Shown piece by piece: positions 44,118 through 52,627 of a DNA stretch of 64,000 nucleotides; position 1 is the stretch's first letter, and each line of letters starts with the position of its first letter. The stretch is from a bacterium. Lineage in GTDB: Bacteria > Electryoneota > RPQS01 > DYHQ01. The notes under the pieces were generated by a model, which did not search any database, was not told where the DNA came from, and saw only the letters and a program-made list of their open reading frames with translations. Location: the NCBI GenBank assembly GCA_030622545.1, contig JAUXGA010000001.1:452690-516689 (forward strand). Direction: 5' to 3'. Position numbers and translations under genes: made by a program.

Positions 44118-44531
44118 ATGAATCGAATTCAAAATTGGACCCACGGTGAATTAAGAAAAGACATCCCCGAGTTCAAAGCGGGAGATACCATAAATGTTCA
44201 CGTTCGAGTTATCGAGGGAGATAAAGAACGATTGCAGGTTTTTCAGGGAGTGGTTCTTCAACGCCGAAGTTCCGGAATGGATGAAACGTTTACCGTGCGC
44301 AAGATATCCGGAGGTGTGGGCGTTGAACGTATTTTTCCTCTCCAGTCGCCCAGTGTTGCAAAAATCGAAGTGTTGCGTAAGGGCCGAGTGCGGCGCGCTC
44401 GTTTGAATTACCTGAAATCTCTCAAAGGCAAAGCCGCCCGCATCCGAGAAAAAACAACGCCTCGCATTAAAAAATCTGCCGCAACGTCAACATCGAATAA
44501 AAAAACCGCTGCTGAGCCTTCGGAAGCTTAA
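44118..44531 (+). CDS. rplS: 50S ribosomal protein L19 with Lys-rich tail
   Basis: Large-subunit protein at the 30S interface. The core (1-110) shows [57 protein letters not shown], and [16 protein letters not shown]. About 25 additional residues are rich in Lys, Ala, Thr and Ser. L19 has about 115 residues in E. coli. It closes the ffh-rpsP-khpA-rimM-trmD-rplS run. Confidence 0.97.
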   Translation: MNRIQNWTHGELRKDIPEFKAGDTINVHVRVIEGDKERLQVFQGVVLQRRSSGMDETFTVRKISGGVGVERIFPLQSPSVAKIEVLRKGRVRRARLNYLKSLKGKAARIREKTTPRIKKSAATSTSNKKTAAEPSEA

Positions 44532-44558
44532 GGTGCTCTGACGGTTGCCTTTCAATTG

Positions 44559-44614
44559 CTTTATCGTCTCCTTTTTTACGAGAGACCTCTTGCTTTCAAA
44601 CTCAAGTGATAAAG
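44559..44614 (+). promoter_or_regulatory. Folded leader element upstream of the ECF transporter gene
   Basis: CTTTATC (44559-44565) is a perfect complement of GATAAAG (44608-44614). Between them GTCTC (44566-44570) pairs with GAGAC (44582-44586), and CTTG (44589-44592) with CAAG (44603-44606), giving a three-way junction. The next base pair group is a strong hairpin at 44616-44644 that contains the only G-rich stretch able to act as a ribosome site for the S component. This arrangement resembles a riboswitch, but none of the known conserved boxes I checked (TPP, cobalamin, FMN, preQ1, THF) is present. Confidence 0.45.
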
Positions 44615-44615
44615 T

Positions 44616-44649
44616 ACCCCCATTTCCCCTAAAGAAGTGGGGGTCTTTT
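44616..44649 (+). terminator. Terminator-like hairpin overlapping the ECF gene ribosome site
   Basis: ACCCCCATTTC (44616-44626) pairs with GAAGTGGGGGT (44634-44644) with one G-T pair and loop CCCTAAA, followed by TCTTTT. It can end the ribosomal-protein transcript. It also sequesters GGGGG at 44639-44643, which is 12 bases before the ATG at 44656 and the only Shine-Dalgarno-like element. Confidence 0.7.
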
Positions 44650-44655
44650 GCATAG

Positions 44656-45195
44656 ATGAGAGCGCTATCGTCAAACCAGCCGCTCTTCCTAACGCGTGTG
44701 GCTTCCTTCGTTGCGGTGGGCGTCGTGTTGGGTTATGTGTTGATGGCAATTCCGAATGTGGAACTCATCACAGCGACGTGTTTTACAGCAGGCTATTGTC
44801 TGGGACCTGTGGGAGGAATCCTCGTTGGCGCGCTGACAGAATTCCTCTTTGCGGGATTCCATCCCACGGGAAGCAGCTTTGGATTGCTTTTAATCGCACA
44901 GATGCTGGGGATGTTATTCGTCGGATTTGCAGGAGGCAAGCTCGCGAAGTATCTTGAAAATCCGCAGAAGGCTGCCGCGCGACGCATACTTTTTCTCGCA
45001 GGTTTCCTTCTGACATTCGTCTTTGATCTTCTGACGAATTTAGCTTTTCCCGTGCAGGCCGGTTTTTCCTTCACGCAGACTCTTGTGGCGCTCGTTGCAG
45101 GTATCGGGTTTTCTGTTGTGCACATCATCTGCAATGCGCTTATTTTTTCGATTTTGCTTCCTCCGCTGCTGACTCGACTTAGAAAAATGACTTAA
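44656..45195 (+). CDS. ECF-type transporter substrate-binding (S) component
   Basis: A 179-residue membrane protein with five to six helices, of the ECF S-component type that captures vitamins at the inner membrane. The segment AIPNVELITATCFTAGYCLG and the GGILVGALTEFLF region are typical of one S-component group; the substrate is not known. The energising EcfA and EcfT proteins are not in the window and would be shared. It is preceded by a structured leader and followed by a TonB-receptor-like gene, which suggests a two-membrane uptake path. Confidence 0.75.
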   Translation: MRALSSNQPLFLTRVASFVAVGVVLGYVLMAIPNVELITATCFTAGYCLGPVGGILVGALTEFLFAGFHPTGSSFGLLLIAQMLGMLFVGFAGGKLAKYLENPQKAAARRILFLAGFLLTFVFDLLTNLAFPVQAGFSFTQTLVALVAGIGFSVVHIICNALIFSILLPPLLTRLRKMT

Positions 45196-45201
45196 TAGAA
45201 A

Positions 45202-46956
45202 ATGAAGCAACTGACAGCACTTATTATTTTAAGCTTCCTTCTAACGTCATCTCTGATGGCTCAGTCCGTCGGGTCGGCGATGAATGCGTACGAGATGGAG
45301 AGCTATAACGTCGAGGATTTGTCGGATATTCTCCGGCTCTTTCCGGGAATGTATCCACAGGATATGGGCACGATAGGAGCTCCTCTCTATTTTCGTCCAT
45401 GGAATCTTTGGCCCAGTCAAATGCGATACACGCTGGACGGCTTGCCGCTGGAACGGTCTTATGATGGCTTGTGGGATCCGAATCTGTTGCCGGTTTCATT
45501 GATAGACTCCATCGTCTATCGTTCCTTGCCGACGGGAGGTTTGTTTCCGGGAGCGGCGGGGCGATTGGACTTGGTGACGCGTGATATGCCGGTTGACAGT
45601 CCCTACTCAGAAATTCGTTTACGCGAGGGTTACTACAAATACGGAACTGTGGATTTCGCGCATGGGCAGCGCGTTCATAAGACCCTTAGCCTTCAAGTGT
45701 TGGGACGGCTCGGTTGGTATGATGGCATGCGAGAGCAAACGGCATCCCGATTGACTCGCTTTCGTGCCAAATTAAGTTTTCGGCCTGCGCAAAACTGGAA
45801 GGTCGATGGAATTTTCTGGCGCGGCAAATCACGCACGGATTCTGAACTGCGAGAGCCGGGTCAGACTTTAGAACGAACAGAGGGACAACTCGCGCTTACG
45901 ATGACGGATTCGGCAACATCTGCTTTTCGTCCGACACTCAGGTTTTTCCTTCGGGAAGATAAGGAACGCTGGGGCGATACTTGGCAAGTGCGCGATTTAT
46001 CCGGCGGCGCTCTGGTGTCTTGTCATCTAAAACTTCCCGGTCAGCGTCTTCAGACTACAGGTTTCGGCAAATTCTCAGAGTTGCATCTTCCTGCGGACAA
46101 CACTCAGAATACACATGATATCGAATTGACGCTGGCCGATTCCATAGACATCGCCGGAATGTTCGGTATCGAACTGGGAAGCGGTGCGCACTTCGGAAAA
46201 GAATGGAATTCCCCGGCAATGCGTTATAACGCGCGCGGATATGTTCCCATCACAAAAATGTTGACAGCGTTTGCCGGGTATCAAATGTTGGAACAGTATC
46301 CAGCGCCGCTTTGGATTTATGGCGGGTATCCATTAGCTCAGAGACCACTCCTGATTACTCCAGCGCTGTCGAACTTGGCCGATTCTCTCGTCGGGTGTCT
46401 GTTAGAAAAGGAAACAATTTCCAAAGTAGAAGCGGGATTGTCCGCGAAATTATCCCGATTAAATCTGTCCCTTTCTGCTCTGAAGATAGAAACTGAAAAC
46501 AGGTTTGAACCTTGGACCTCGACTTACTCTCCCGATGCGTCTGATAACTCAAGGTGGGGAGGAGCGTTTGAAGGTCAATTGGCATTGACAGGAGGCCTGT
46601 CATTAGATACGCGATGGTCGCTTCTCTTCACAGATGAAAATGACAGCTATGAATTGGCTGAGAACCGCGGCCTTTCCAGACTAAACTTCGACCGCCGATT
46701 TTTTGAAGCACCTCTGCATGTTCGAGCGAGCCTGTCGCACCTCTATCTTGGCAAACGGACAGCCTTTAGTCATCTCGGACTTCAAGAATATGACCCATCG
46801 CATCTCTTCGGTATTCGTATTTCAGCGCGCATCGGTGGATTCAGGCTCTTCTGGGGAACAGAGAATATCGGCGCGAAACGCTATGAATATGTCCCCGGTT
46901 ACCTGATGATACGAAAAGAAGAATACTGGGGATTTGCTTGGACTTTCTGGTATTAA
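45202..46956 (+). CDS. TonB-dependent-receptor-like outer membrane protein
   Basis: A 584-residue outer membrane barrel: signal peptide of about 20 residues ending SLMA-Q, a plug-like domain (about 30-135, EDLSDILRLFPGMY and YTLDGLPLERSYDGLWDP) and a beta barrel that ends in aromatic residues (FAWTFWY). The plug is divergent and no clear TonB box is seen, so it may be a reduced receptor. It begins six bases after the ECF S component. Joint uptake of a vitamin-like compound is inferred. The substrate is unknown. Confidence 0.7.
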   Translation: MKQLTALIILSFLLTSSLMAQSVGSAMNAYEMESYNVEDLSDILRLFPGMYPQDMGTIGAPLYFRPWNLWPSQMRYTLDGLPLERSYDGLWDPNLLPVSLIDSIVYRSLPTGGLFPGAAGRLDLVTRDMPVDSPYSEIRLREGYYKYGTVDFAHGQRVHKTLSLQVLGRLGWYDGMREQTASRLTRFRAKLSFRPAQNWKVDGIFWRGKSRTDSELREPGQTLERTEGQLALTMTDSATSAFRPTLRFFLREDKERWGDTWQVRDLSGGALVSCHLKLPGQRLQTTGFGKFSELHLPADNTQNTHDIELTLADSIDIAGMFGIELGSGAHFGKEWNSPAMRYNARGYVPITKMLTAFAGYQMLEQYPAPLWIYGGYPLAQRPLLITPALSNLADSLVGCLLEKETISKVEAGLSAKLSRLNLSLSALKIETENRFEPWTSTYSPDASDNSRWGGAFEGQLALTGGLSLDTRWSLLFTDENDSYELAENRGLSRLNFDRRFFEAPLHVRASLSHLYLGKRTAFSHLGLQEYDPSHLFGIRISARIGGFRLFWGTENIGAKRYEYVPGYLMIRKEEYWGFAWTFWY

Positions 46957-47053
46957 GAAGCATCAGTTGCAACCCGTTGGCGAGCAATCTTCTTAGTGCT
47001 TGATATTATTGGATTAAGAACATTGAAAAGCGCAGGAAAACTGCAAGACTCGC

Positions 47054-47082
47054 TTGCGATTGTTCGCAAAATTTGTTATAAT
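47054..47082 (+). promoter_or_regulatory. trpS: Promoter of trpS-scpAB-cmk run with a palindrome
   Basis: TTGCGA (47054-47059) and a perfect TATAAT (47077-47082) are 17 bases apart. The -35 box is the left arm of a perfect inverted repeat, TTGCGA-TTGT-TCGCAA (47054-47069), which fills the promoter spacer and could be an operator. The start codon of trpS is at 47112, with AAGGG just before. Confidence 0.75.
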
Positions 47083-47111
47083 TAAAGTTCGTATTCTTAA
47101 GGGATTCCTAT

Positions 47112-48104
47112 ATGGCAAGAAAGAAACGTATACTCTCCGGCATGCGCCCTACCGGCAAACTGCATTTGGGGAATCTTGTCGGCGCTCTGGAGAACTGGGT
47201 TCGACTGCAAGATGACTATGAGAATTATCATCTCGTTGCCGACTGGCATACATTGACAACCGATTATGAACATTCGCGGGATATTCCCGAAAATATCTTG
47301 GAGATGGTGATGGATTGGCTCGCGTGCGGGATCGATCCGGAAAAGTCGCCAGTATTTGTTCAATCGCACATCAAGCAGCATGCCGAACTGCATCTCATCT
47401 TTTCCATGCTGGTCACGCAAGCGAGACTCGAGCGCAATCCCACGCTAAAAGAACAGGTGCGGGATCTATCGCTGGAAACACGCATGAGCTACGGACATAT
47501 CGGTTATCCGATTTTGCAGGCAGCGGATATTTTAATCTACAAAGGTGAGTTTGTTCCTGTCGGAGATGATCAGGTACCGCACATCGAACTCAGTAGGGAA
47601 ATCGCGCGGCGTTTTAACACGGTTTACTCACCCAAGCACCCGGTCTTTCCGGAACCCGAACCGATGTTGACGAAGTTTCCTCGTTTCCCCGGAGTCGATG
47701 GGAATCGCATGTCAAAATCGTTGGGAAATACTCTGCTTATCTCTGACGAGCCCGACACGATTCGTAAAAACATAAAAACGGCTGTGACGGATCCGCAAAA
47801 AGTTCGCCGGGGAGATCCGGGACATCCGGATATCTGTCTGATTTTTACCTATCAAAATCGTTTCAATAAAGAAGAAGTTCCGGAGATTCGTGCCGGATGC
47901 GAATCGGGCGCTTTGGGTTGTGTCGACTGCAAAAAACGTTGCACGGAAAAAATCATTGAGTATCTGGAGCCGATTCATCAGAAGCGCGCTCACTATGAAA
48001 AACACCCGAAGGAAGTGCTCGAAATTATCGAGCAGGGAGACCAGCGCGCGCGCAAGGAAGCGGAACGAACGATGGCCGAAGTTTATCAGGCAATGGGAAT
48101 GTAA
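47112..48104 (+). CDS. trpS: Tryptophanyl-tRNA synthetase
   Basis: Class I synthetase of 330 residues that charges tRNA-Trp. The GMRPTGKLHLGNLVGAL segment holds the HxGN form of the HIGH motif, and GNRMSKSLGNTLL holds KMSKS. The middle has YPILQAADILIYKGEFVPVG and PKFPRFPGVD-like TKFPRFPGVD. It has a strong promoter of its own. The stop shares a base with the scpA start. Confidence 0.97.
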   Translation: MARKKRILSGMRPTGKLHLGNLVGALENWVRLQDDYENYHLVADWHTLTTDYEHSRDIPENILEMVMDWLACGIDPEKSPVFVQSHIKQHAELHLIFSMLVTQARLERNPTLKEQVRDLSLETRMSYGHIGYPILQAADILIYKGEFVPVGDDQVPHIELSREIARRFNTVYSPKHPVFPEPEPMLTKFPRFPGVDGNRMSKSLGNTLLISDEPDTIRKNIKTAVTDPQKVRRGDPGHPDICLIFTYQNRFNKEEVPEIRAGCESGALGCVDCKKRCTEKIIEYLEPIHQKRAHYEKHPKEVLEIIEQGDQRARKEAERTMAEVYQAMGM

Positions 48105-48847
48105 TGCCGACGTGGCAGGTAAAACTTAATCGCTTCGAAGGGCCGCTGGATCTGCTGTTGTTTTTGGTGACAAAGCAGGAATTGGATATCCTCGACCTGC
48201 CTATTGCAGATATCACCGAACAATATCTGAAAGTCTTCGAGACGATGGGCATCGACAATCTGGAAGACGCGGGCGAGTATCTGGTCATGAGCGCCACGTT
48301 GATTGCCATCAAGGCGCGGATGATGCTGCCTCGACCGGAAGTCGTTTCGGAAGGTGAGGAAATGGAAGACCCGCGTCTGGAATTGGCGCGGCGTTTACTA
48401 TTGTATCAGGAAGTCAAGCAAGCCGCTGAAACTCTTGCGCATCGTGAAGAAGAGATGAAGCAGCGCACAACAAGATTTTTGTCTGCCCTGCCGGAGATGG
48501 AAGAACCTCAACCGGAGGATTTACTCGAGCGAGTTTCTCTCTACGATCTATCAAAAGCATATAGTGATGTGCGGTGTCGCTTCGAGTACCAGTCGGTTCA
48601 TCAGGTCAGCCTTTTTAAAGTGACTTTGGAAGAGAGAATCGCTTGGATATTGGAACAGCTTCAGGAAAAGCTGCGTTTTCCATTGGGAGAAGCTCTGCAG
48701 CTCGAATCGGCTCGGCTCCTATGGGTTATTTCCTTCCTGGCGATTTTAGAACTGGCGCGGCGACGCGAAATAGTTATCGAACAGAATATGCCTTTTTCTG
48801 AAATCTGGATTTGCCGAGCGTCTCAGTCCGCCGTTGAAGCGGCTTAA
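48104..48847 (+). CDS. scpA: Segregation and condensation protein A
   Basis: Kleisin subunit of the SMC-ScpAB condensin that organises and segregates chromosomes. The 247-residue protein shows LNRFEGPLDLLLFLVTKQEL at the N terminus (the SMC neck contact), IADITEQYLKVFETM, EYLVMSATLIAIKARMMLP, and a C-terminal winged helix near FLAILELARRREIVIEQ. It starts in the last base of the trpS stop and is followed by scpB. Confidence 0.95.
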   Translation: MPTWQVKLNRFEGPLDLLLFLVTKQELDILDLPIADITEQYLKVFETMGIDNLEDAGEYLVMSATLIAIKARMMLPRPEVVSEGEEMEDPRLELARRLLLYQEVKQAAETLAHREEEMKQRTTRFLSALPEMEEPQPEDLLERVSLYDLSKAYSDVRCRFEYQSVHQVSLFKVTLEERIAWILEQLQEKLRFPLGEALQLESARLLWVISFLAILELARRREIVIEQNMPFSEIWICRASQSAVEAA

Positions 48848-48868
48848 AATAACCATAAGCTAATACCA

Positions 48869-49429
48869 TTGGATATTACGGAAGAAAATCTGAAGCAAAT
48901 TGCAGAAGCGCTTATCTTTGCGAGCATGGAACCGCTCACGGAAGCGCAGTTTATTGCAACAGTGGGAGACATCGGACGCGAGATGCTGCCGTCGCTGGTG
49001 GTCGAATTGAATGCGGACTACGAACGCGGAGGGCGAGCGTTTGAGATTCTGTCGATTTCCGGCGGATACCAGTTTTTCACACGGAAAGATTACAATTCGT
49101 TCATACAGAAATTGCTTGCAGAGCGCAGTAAAGCCCGGTTGTCGCGAGCGGCTCTGGAAACTCTGGCCATCGTTGCGTATCGCAGCCCGGTCACGCGAAC
49201 TGATGTTGACGATATTCGCGGCGTGGATTCCGGAGGAGTTTTGCGAACGCTTTTGGACCGGAGATTAATCACGGTTCGTGGACGGCAGAAAGGATTAGGA
49301 CGTCCGTTTCTCTATGAAACGACACCGGAATTTATGCGGCATTTTGGTCTGGCGGATCTCACCGAGTTGCCACGGGACGGTGAACTGGCGCGCGAGTGGG
49401 GCCCCGCCGAGAAAAAGGAAGAAACTTAA
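48869..49429 (+). CDS. scpB: Segregation and condensation protein B
   Basis: Partner of ScpA; two winged-helix domains bind the kleisin. The 186-residue chain shows IAEALIFASMEPLTEAQFI, ISGGYQFFTRKDYNSFIQKL, LSRAALETLAIVAYRSPVTR, and VDSGGVLRTLLDRRLITVRGR. The start is TTG, for which no clear ribosome site is visible. The next gene begins directly after its stop. Confidence 0.95.
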   Translation: MDITEENLKQIAEALIFASMEPLTEAQFIATVGDIGREMLPSLVVELNADYERGGRAFEILSISGGYQFFTRKDYNSFIQKLLAERSKARLSRAALETLAIVAYRSPVTRTDVDDIRGVDSGGVLRTLLDRRLITVRGRQKGLGRPFLYETTPEFMRHFGLADLTELPRDGELAREWGPAEKKEET

Positions 49430-51133
49430 ATGAATCTGAACAACTCACGAGTGATGGTCCTTGGTGGGTGGGGACTCGTAGGAATGGCGGTCTGCCGGAA
49501 AATTCTGGCTCGCGGACCAAAGACGCTGTGTTTGCTTTCGCTGCGAGAGCATGAAGCGAAAGAAGCTTGCGAGATTCTGGAAAAGGAATTTCCGCAAGTC
49601 GAATATATCCCTCTCTGGGGAGATATTTTCGTTACGGAAGACCTGAAAGACAAGTCTCGCGCTGAAGTGATGGAAGATTCGGAACTGCGGCGTCAATTCA
49701 TTTCGGATATCTTCGAACGTCCGACCGAAGAGAGACTGTCCCGATTTTTCTTAAATCGGATTATCACGAAGCATCAGCCGAACGTTATCGTCGATTGTGT
49801 CAACAGCGCGACCGGTCTCGCTTATCAGGATATCTATAAGGCGTATTTCCGCACGATGACCGTTTTGGATTCCGCCCGAGAAAAGGGAGTGCACGGGGAA
49901 AACTGCTTTGAAGAAACAGAGAAATTCTTGGGCACGGTTTCGCTTCCGCAGCTTATTCGTCATGTTCAGGTGCTTTTAGATGGAACGCGGCGAGCCGGCA
50001 CCCACACCTACGTCAAAGTGGGTACGACAGGAACCGGCGGCATGGGTCTGAATATCCCCTATACCCACTCCGAGGGACGTCCGTCAGGGCAGCTTCTCTC
50101 GAAATCATCACTCGCGGGCGCTCACTCGATGCTTCTGTTTCTCATGGGACGCACTCCGGGATGTCCTTACATCAAGGAGATAAAACCCGCGGCGACGATT
50201 GCCTGGAAAGAAATCGCTTACGGCGAGGTCAAACGGGGAGGACAGCCGATTCGTATGTATGATTGCCCTCCGGAAAAAGCGGAGAAGTTGGAAGCTCGTT
50301 TCTCTCGCAAGAAGAGCGATGCGGGTTTGGCTCTGGATAAAAATCTCGAATCGGTCTATATTGATACCGGCGAAAACGGCATTTTTTCAGCCGGAGAATT
50401 TTTTGCGATTACCGCCGCTGAGCAGATGGAATTTGTCACTCCCGAAGAAATCGCGCAAGCGGTCTTGTGGGAGATTGAAGGCGGAAATTCCGGACTTGAT
50501 GTAGTCGCAGCTCTGGACAGCGTTTCGATGGGCCCGACCTACCGCGCGGGAATTCTTCGTGAGTCAGCGCTGAGGCATATGGCCAAATTGGAAGCGGAAC
50601 ATGGTATCGACTCCGTTGCGTTTGAAATCCTTGGCCCCCCGCGACTCTCGAAATTACTCTATGAAGCTCATATGCTTCGCAAGACCGCACGCACTTTTCA
50701 GACGGTTGTTTCACAAAGCGCGCAAGAGCTGTCTCAGGTAACTGAAGCATTAATTCGGAGCGATGCAGAACTTCGCGCGCGTGTGCTTTCAATCGGAATT
50801 CCAATCCTGCTTTCAGATGGGCAAACCCTGCTCAGGGGACCAGAAGTTAAGATTCCTCCGTATTCCGGCACCGATGTTTTTGACGTCACTCCGGAAGCCG
50901 TTGACAACTGGGCGCACAATGGTTGGATTGATCTTCGTGAAGCGAACATGGAATTATGGCGCCGACGTGTACAAGCCTATCTGGAGCGCGGACAGAAAGC
51001 AGACGCGGAAGACACCTCATCGAATTTCCCCTGGGAGCGTTTTCCATCAGATGCATCGGAAGAGATTCATCCGGGTAAAATGGTAGTTCATATTTTCATT
51101 GACGAGGAAAAGGGAGCTCGCATTAAGCGGTGA
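49430..51133 (+). CDS. Large Rossmann-fold NAD(P)-binding protein of unknown function
   Basis: A 567-residue protein. The N-terminal RVMVLGGWGLVGMAVCRKIL is a clear GGxGxVG dinucleotide-binding motif of SDR/epimerase type, with the next acidic loop near LSLREHEAKEA. The region about 120-135 (VIVDCVNSATGLAYQDIYK) resembles an SDR strand-4 segment; a YxxxK active site is not obvious. The C-terminal half (about 300-567) does not recall a known enzyme. It sits between scpB and cmk, where rluB often occurs in other phyla. No start ambiguity: the ATG directly follows the scpB stop. I cannot assign substrate or reaction. Confidence 0.7.
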   Translation: MNLNNSRVMVLGGWGLVGMAVCRKILARGPKTLCLLSLREHEAKEACEILEKEFPQVEYIPLWGDIFVTEDLKDKSRAEVMEDSELRRQFISDIFERPTEERLSRFFLNRIITKHQPNVIVDCVNSATGLAYQDIYKAYFRTMTVLDSAREKGVHGENCFEETEKFLGTVSLPQLIRHVQVLLDGTRRAGTHTYVKVGTTGTGGMGLNIPYTHSEGRPSGQLLSKSSLAGAHSMLLFLMGRTPGCPYIKEIKPAATIAWKEIAYGEVKRGGQPIRMYDCPPEKAEKLEARFSRKKSDAGLALDKNLESVYIDTGENGIFSAGEFFAITAAEQMEFVTPEEIAQAVLWEIEGGNSGLDVVAALDSVSMGPTYRAGILRESALRHMAKLEAEHGIDSVAFEILGPPRLSKLLYEAHMLRKTARTFQTVVSQSAQELSQVTEALIRSDAELRARVLSIGIPILLSDGQTLLRGPEVKIPPYSGTDVFDVTPEAVDNWAHNGWIDLREANMELWRRRVQAYLERGQKADAEDTSSNFPWERFPSDASEEIHPGKMVVHIFIDEEKGARIKR

Positions 51134-51834
51134 GAATCGTGAAAAAGCTGGTGATTGCTATAGATGGTCCGGCCGGTTCCGGAAAGTCCAGTACAGCTCG
51201 GCTTGTGGCAGAAGCTTTGGGATACCGGTATCTGGATACGGGAGCGATGTACCGGGCCGTCGCCCTGAAAATGCTCGAACAGGGTGTCGACCTGCAGGAT
51301 TCCAAAGCAATCGAGGAAGCCCTGCGAGATATTCGAATTGACCAGAACGAAAAAGACGGACAGGTGCGGATTCTTCTAAATGAAAAAGATGTCACGGAAG
51401 CGATTCGCACTCCGGAAATTTCTCTCTGGGTCGGGCCGGTTTCCGAAAATCCGACTGTCCGGGAATTTTTGGTTGCTCGGCAGCGCGAAATGGGAAAGAA
51501 AGGCGGCGTCATCGTCGAGGGGCGAGACATCGGCACCGTGGTTTTTCCGGATGCGCCCATCAAGATTTATCTGACCGCTGACTTGGATGAACGTGCGCGA
51601 CGGCGAGTGAAAGACCTAAATGGGCAGGGTGTTGATCAACCTGAAGAAGATGTTCGTCAGGCGTTGGCTCAGCGAGATGAGCGGGACAGCACCCGAGAGC
51701 ACAGCCCTCTCTCATGCGCGGTTGACGCGATTGTACTCGATACGACGGAACTCGCACTCAAGCAGCAAGTCGAGAAGATTGTTGCTTTAGCGCGAGAACG
51801 GGAAAAGCCCAAAAAGACGAAGAAGAACTCATGA
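51130..51834 (+). CDS. cmk: Cytidylate kinase
   Basis: CMP/dCMP kinase of 234 residues. The P-loop is IDGPAGSGKSSTARLVAEAL, followed by YLDTGAMYRAVALKML, the VEGRDIGTVVFPDAPIKIYL substrate segment, and LAQRDERDSTREHSPL of the lid. The start is GTG at 51130 (or 51139), overlapping the stop of the preceding gene. It is followed by plsC with a four-base overlap, and by rpsA further on, as in many genomes. Confidence 0.96.
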   Translation: MRIVKKLVIAIDGPAGSGKSSTARLVAEALGYRYLDTGAMYRAVALKMLEQGVDLQDSKAIEEALRDIRIDQNEKDGQVRILLNEKDVTEAIRTPEISLWVGPVSENPTVREFLVARQREMGKKGGVIVEGRDIGTVVFPDAPIKIYLTADLDERARRRVKDLNGQGVDQPEEDVRQALAQRDERDSTREHSPLSCAVDAIVLDTTELALKQQVEKIVALAREREKPKKTKKNS

Positions 51835-52511
51835 GATTCGGTTATGCTCTTTGCAGCTGGCTGGTTCGTTGGTCGCTTATTCTGCTTTTTGGATTGAAGG
51901 TTCGAGGTCAAGAGAATATCCCGCCGCAGGAGAAATGTATTCTTGCCTCAAATCACCGTTCAAATCTTGATCCGATGATTATGGGAGGGGGAGTGCGGCG
52001 TGAGATTCATTTCTTTGCCAAAATCGAATTATTCAAAAATCGTCTCTTGGGGAGTCTCATTCGATACTTGAACGCCTTTCCGGTAACCCGTTCCGGTTTT
52101 GACCGAAAGGCGCTCAATCAGTCGCGGGAGATTTTGAATCAGGGCGGAGCGCTGCTCATTTTCCCGGAAGGAACCCGTGCCCCATCGGGAGGATTTCTGC
52201 GGGCAAAAATCGGAATCGGATGGGTGGCTTGTCTAACCGATGCGCCGATTGTTCCCGTCTATATCCATGGCTCTGATCATCCATGGCGCGCGTTTTTTCG
52301 GAGACCGCGCATCTCGATCGTTATTGGAGCGCCCGTTTCTCTGTCGGAACTCGCATCGCCGGAGCTTCCGGCAAAAGAGCGATACCAGCGCATTTCCGAA
52401 GAGACGCTGGAGAGAATTCGAACGCTCTCTCTTGAGACTCCCGGACAAGTCGTGAAAGAAAAGGGTCCGATTTATCAGCGCGATGTGATTCCCTATCCGC
52501 ATTTACGTTAA
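51831..52511 (+). CDS. plsC: 1-acyl-sn-glycerol-3-phosphate acyltransferase
   Basis: Membrane acyltransferase making phosphatidic acid. The HX4D motif is present as NHRSNLDPMIMGG (about residues 41-53), the second motif as FFAKIELFKNRLLGSLI, the third as FPEGTRAPSGGFL. An N-terminal membrane helix (about 5-22) anchors it. The 226-residue length is normal. It overlaps cmk. Confidence 0.95.
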   Translation: MRFGYALCSWLVRWSLILLFGLKVRGQENIPPQEKCILASNHRSNLDPMIMGGGVRREIHFFAKIELFKNRLLGSLIRYLNAFPVTRSGFDRKALNQSREILNQGGALLIFPEGTRAPSGGFLRAKIGIGWVACLTDAPIVPVYIHGSDHPWRAFFRRPRISIVIGAPVSLSELASPELPAKERYQRISEETLERIRTLSLETPGQVVKEKGPIYQRDVIPYPHLR

Positions 52512-52597
52512 AAGAAAGATATAGATTAATAGACCATTAACGAAACCTTCCTTCTGAAATCGCAAACCCGGTTATGCGCAGGGAGCAGGAGGAAGAT

Positions 52598-52624
52598 GTG
52601 AAAACAAGTCGAAGGAGTAGTTAA
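52598..52624 (+). CDS. Possible 8-codon leader ORF ahead of rpsA
   Basis: GTG at 52598 follows an ideal ribosome site (AGGAGG at 52587-52592, five bases away) and encodes MKTSRRSS before TAA at 52622-52624, three bases before the rpsA ATG. The overlapping ATG at 52596 is followed at once by TGA, a start-stop element. The rpsA site proper is AAGGAG at 52612-52617, inside the mini-ORF. Translation here could modulate rpsA, but no expression evidence exists. Confidence 0.35.
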   Translation: MKTSRRSS

Positions 52625-52627
52625 CCC

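Noticed and set aside
44637..44957. A 106-codon plus-strand frame overlapping the ECF S component
   Set aside because: It is out of frame with the membrane protein, Cys/Gly-rich, and has no signal or family match.
46954..46995. Inverted repeat TAAGAAG/CTTCTTA after the receptor gene as a terminator
   Set aside because: The loop is long (28 bases) and no T-run follows; it may be chance.
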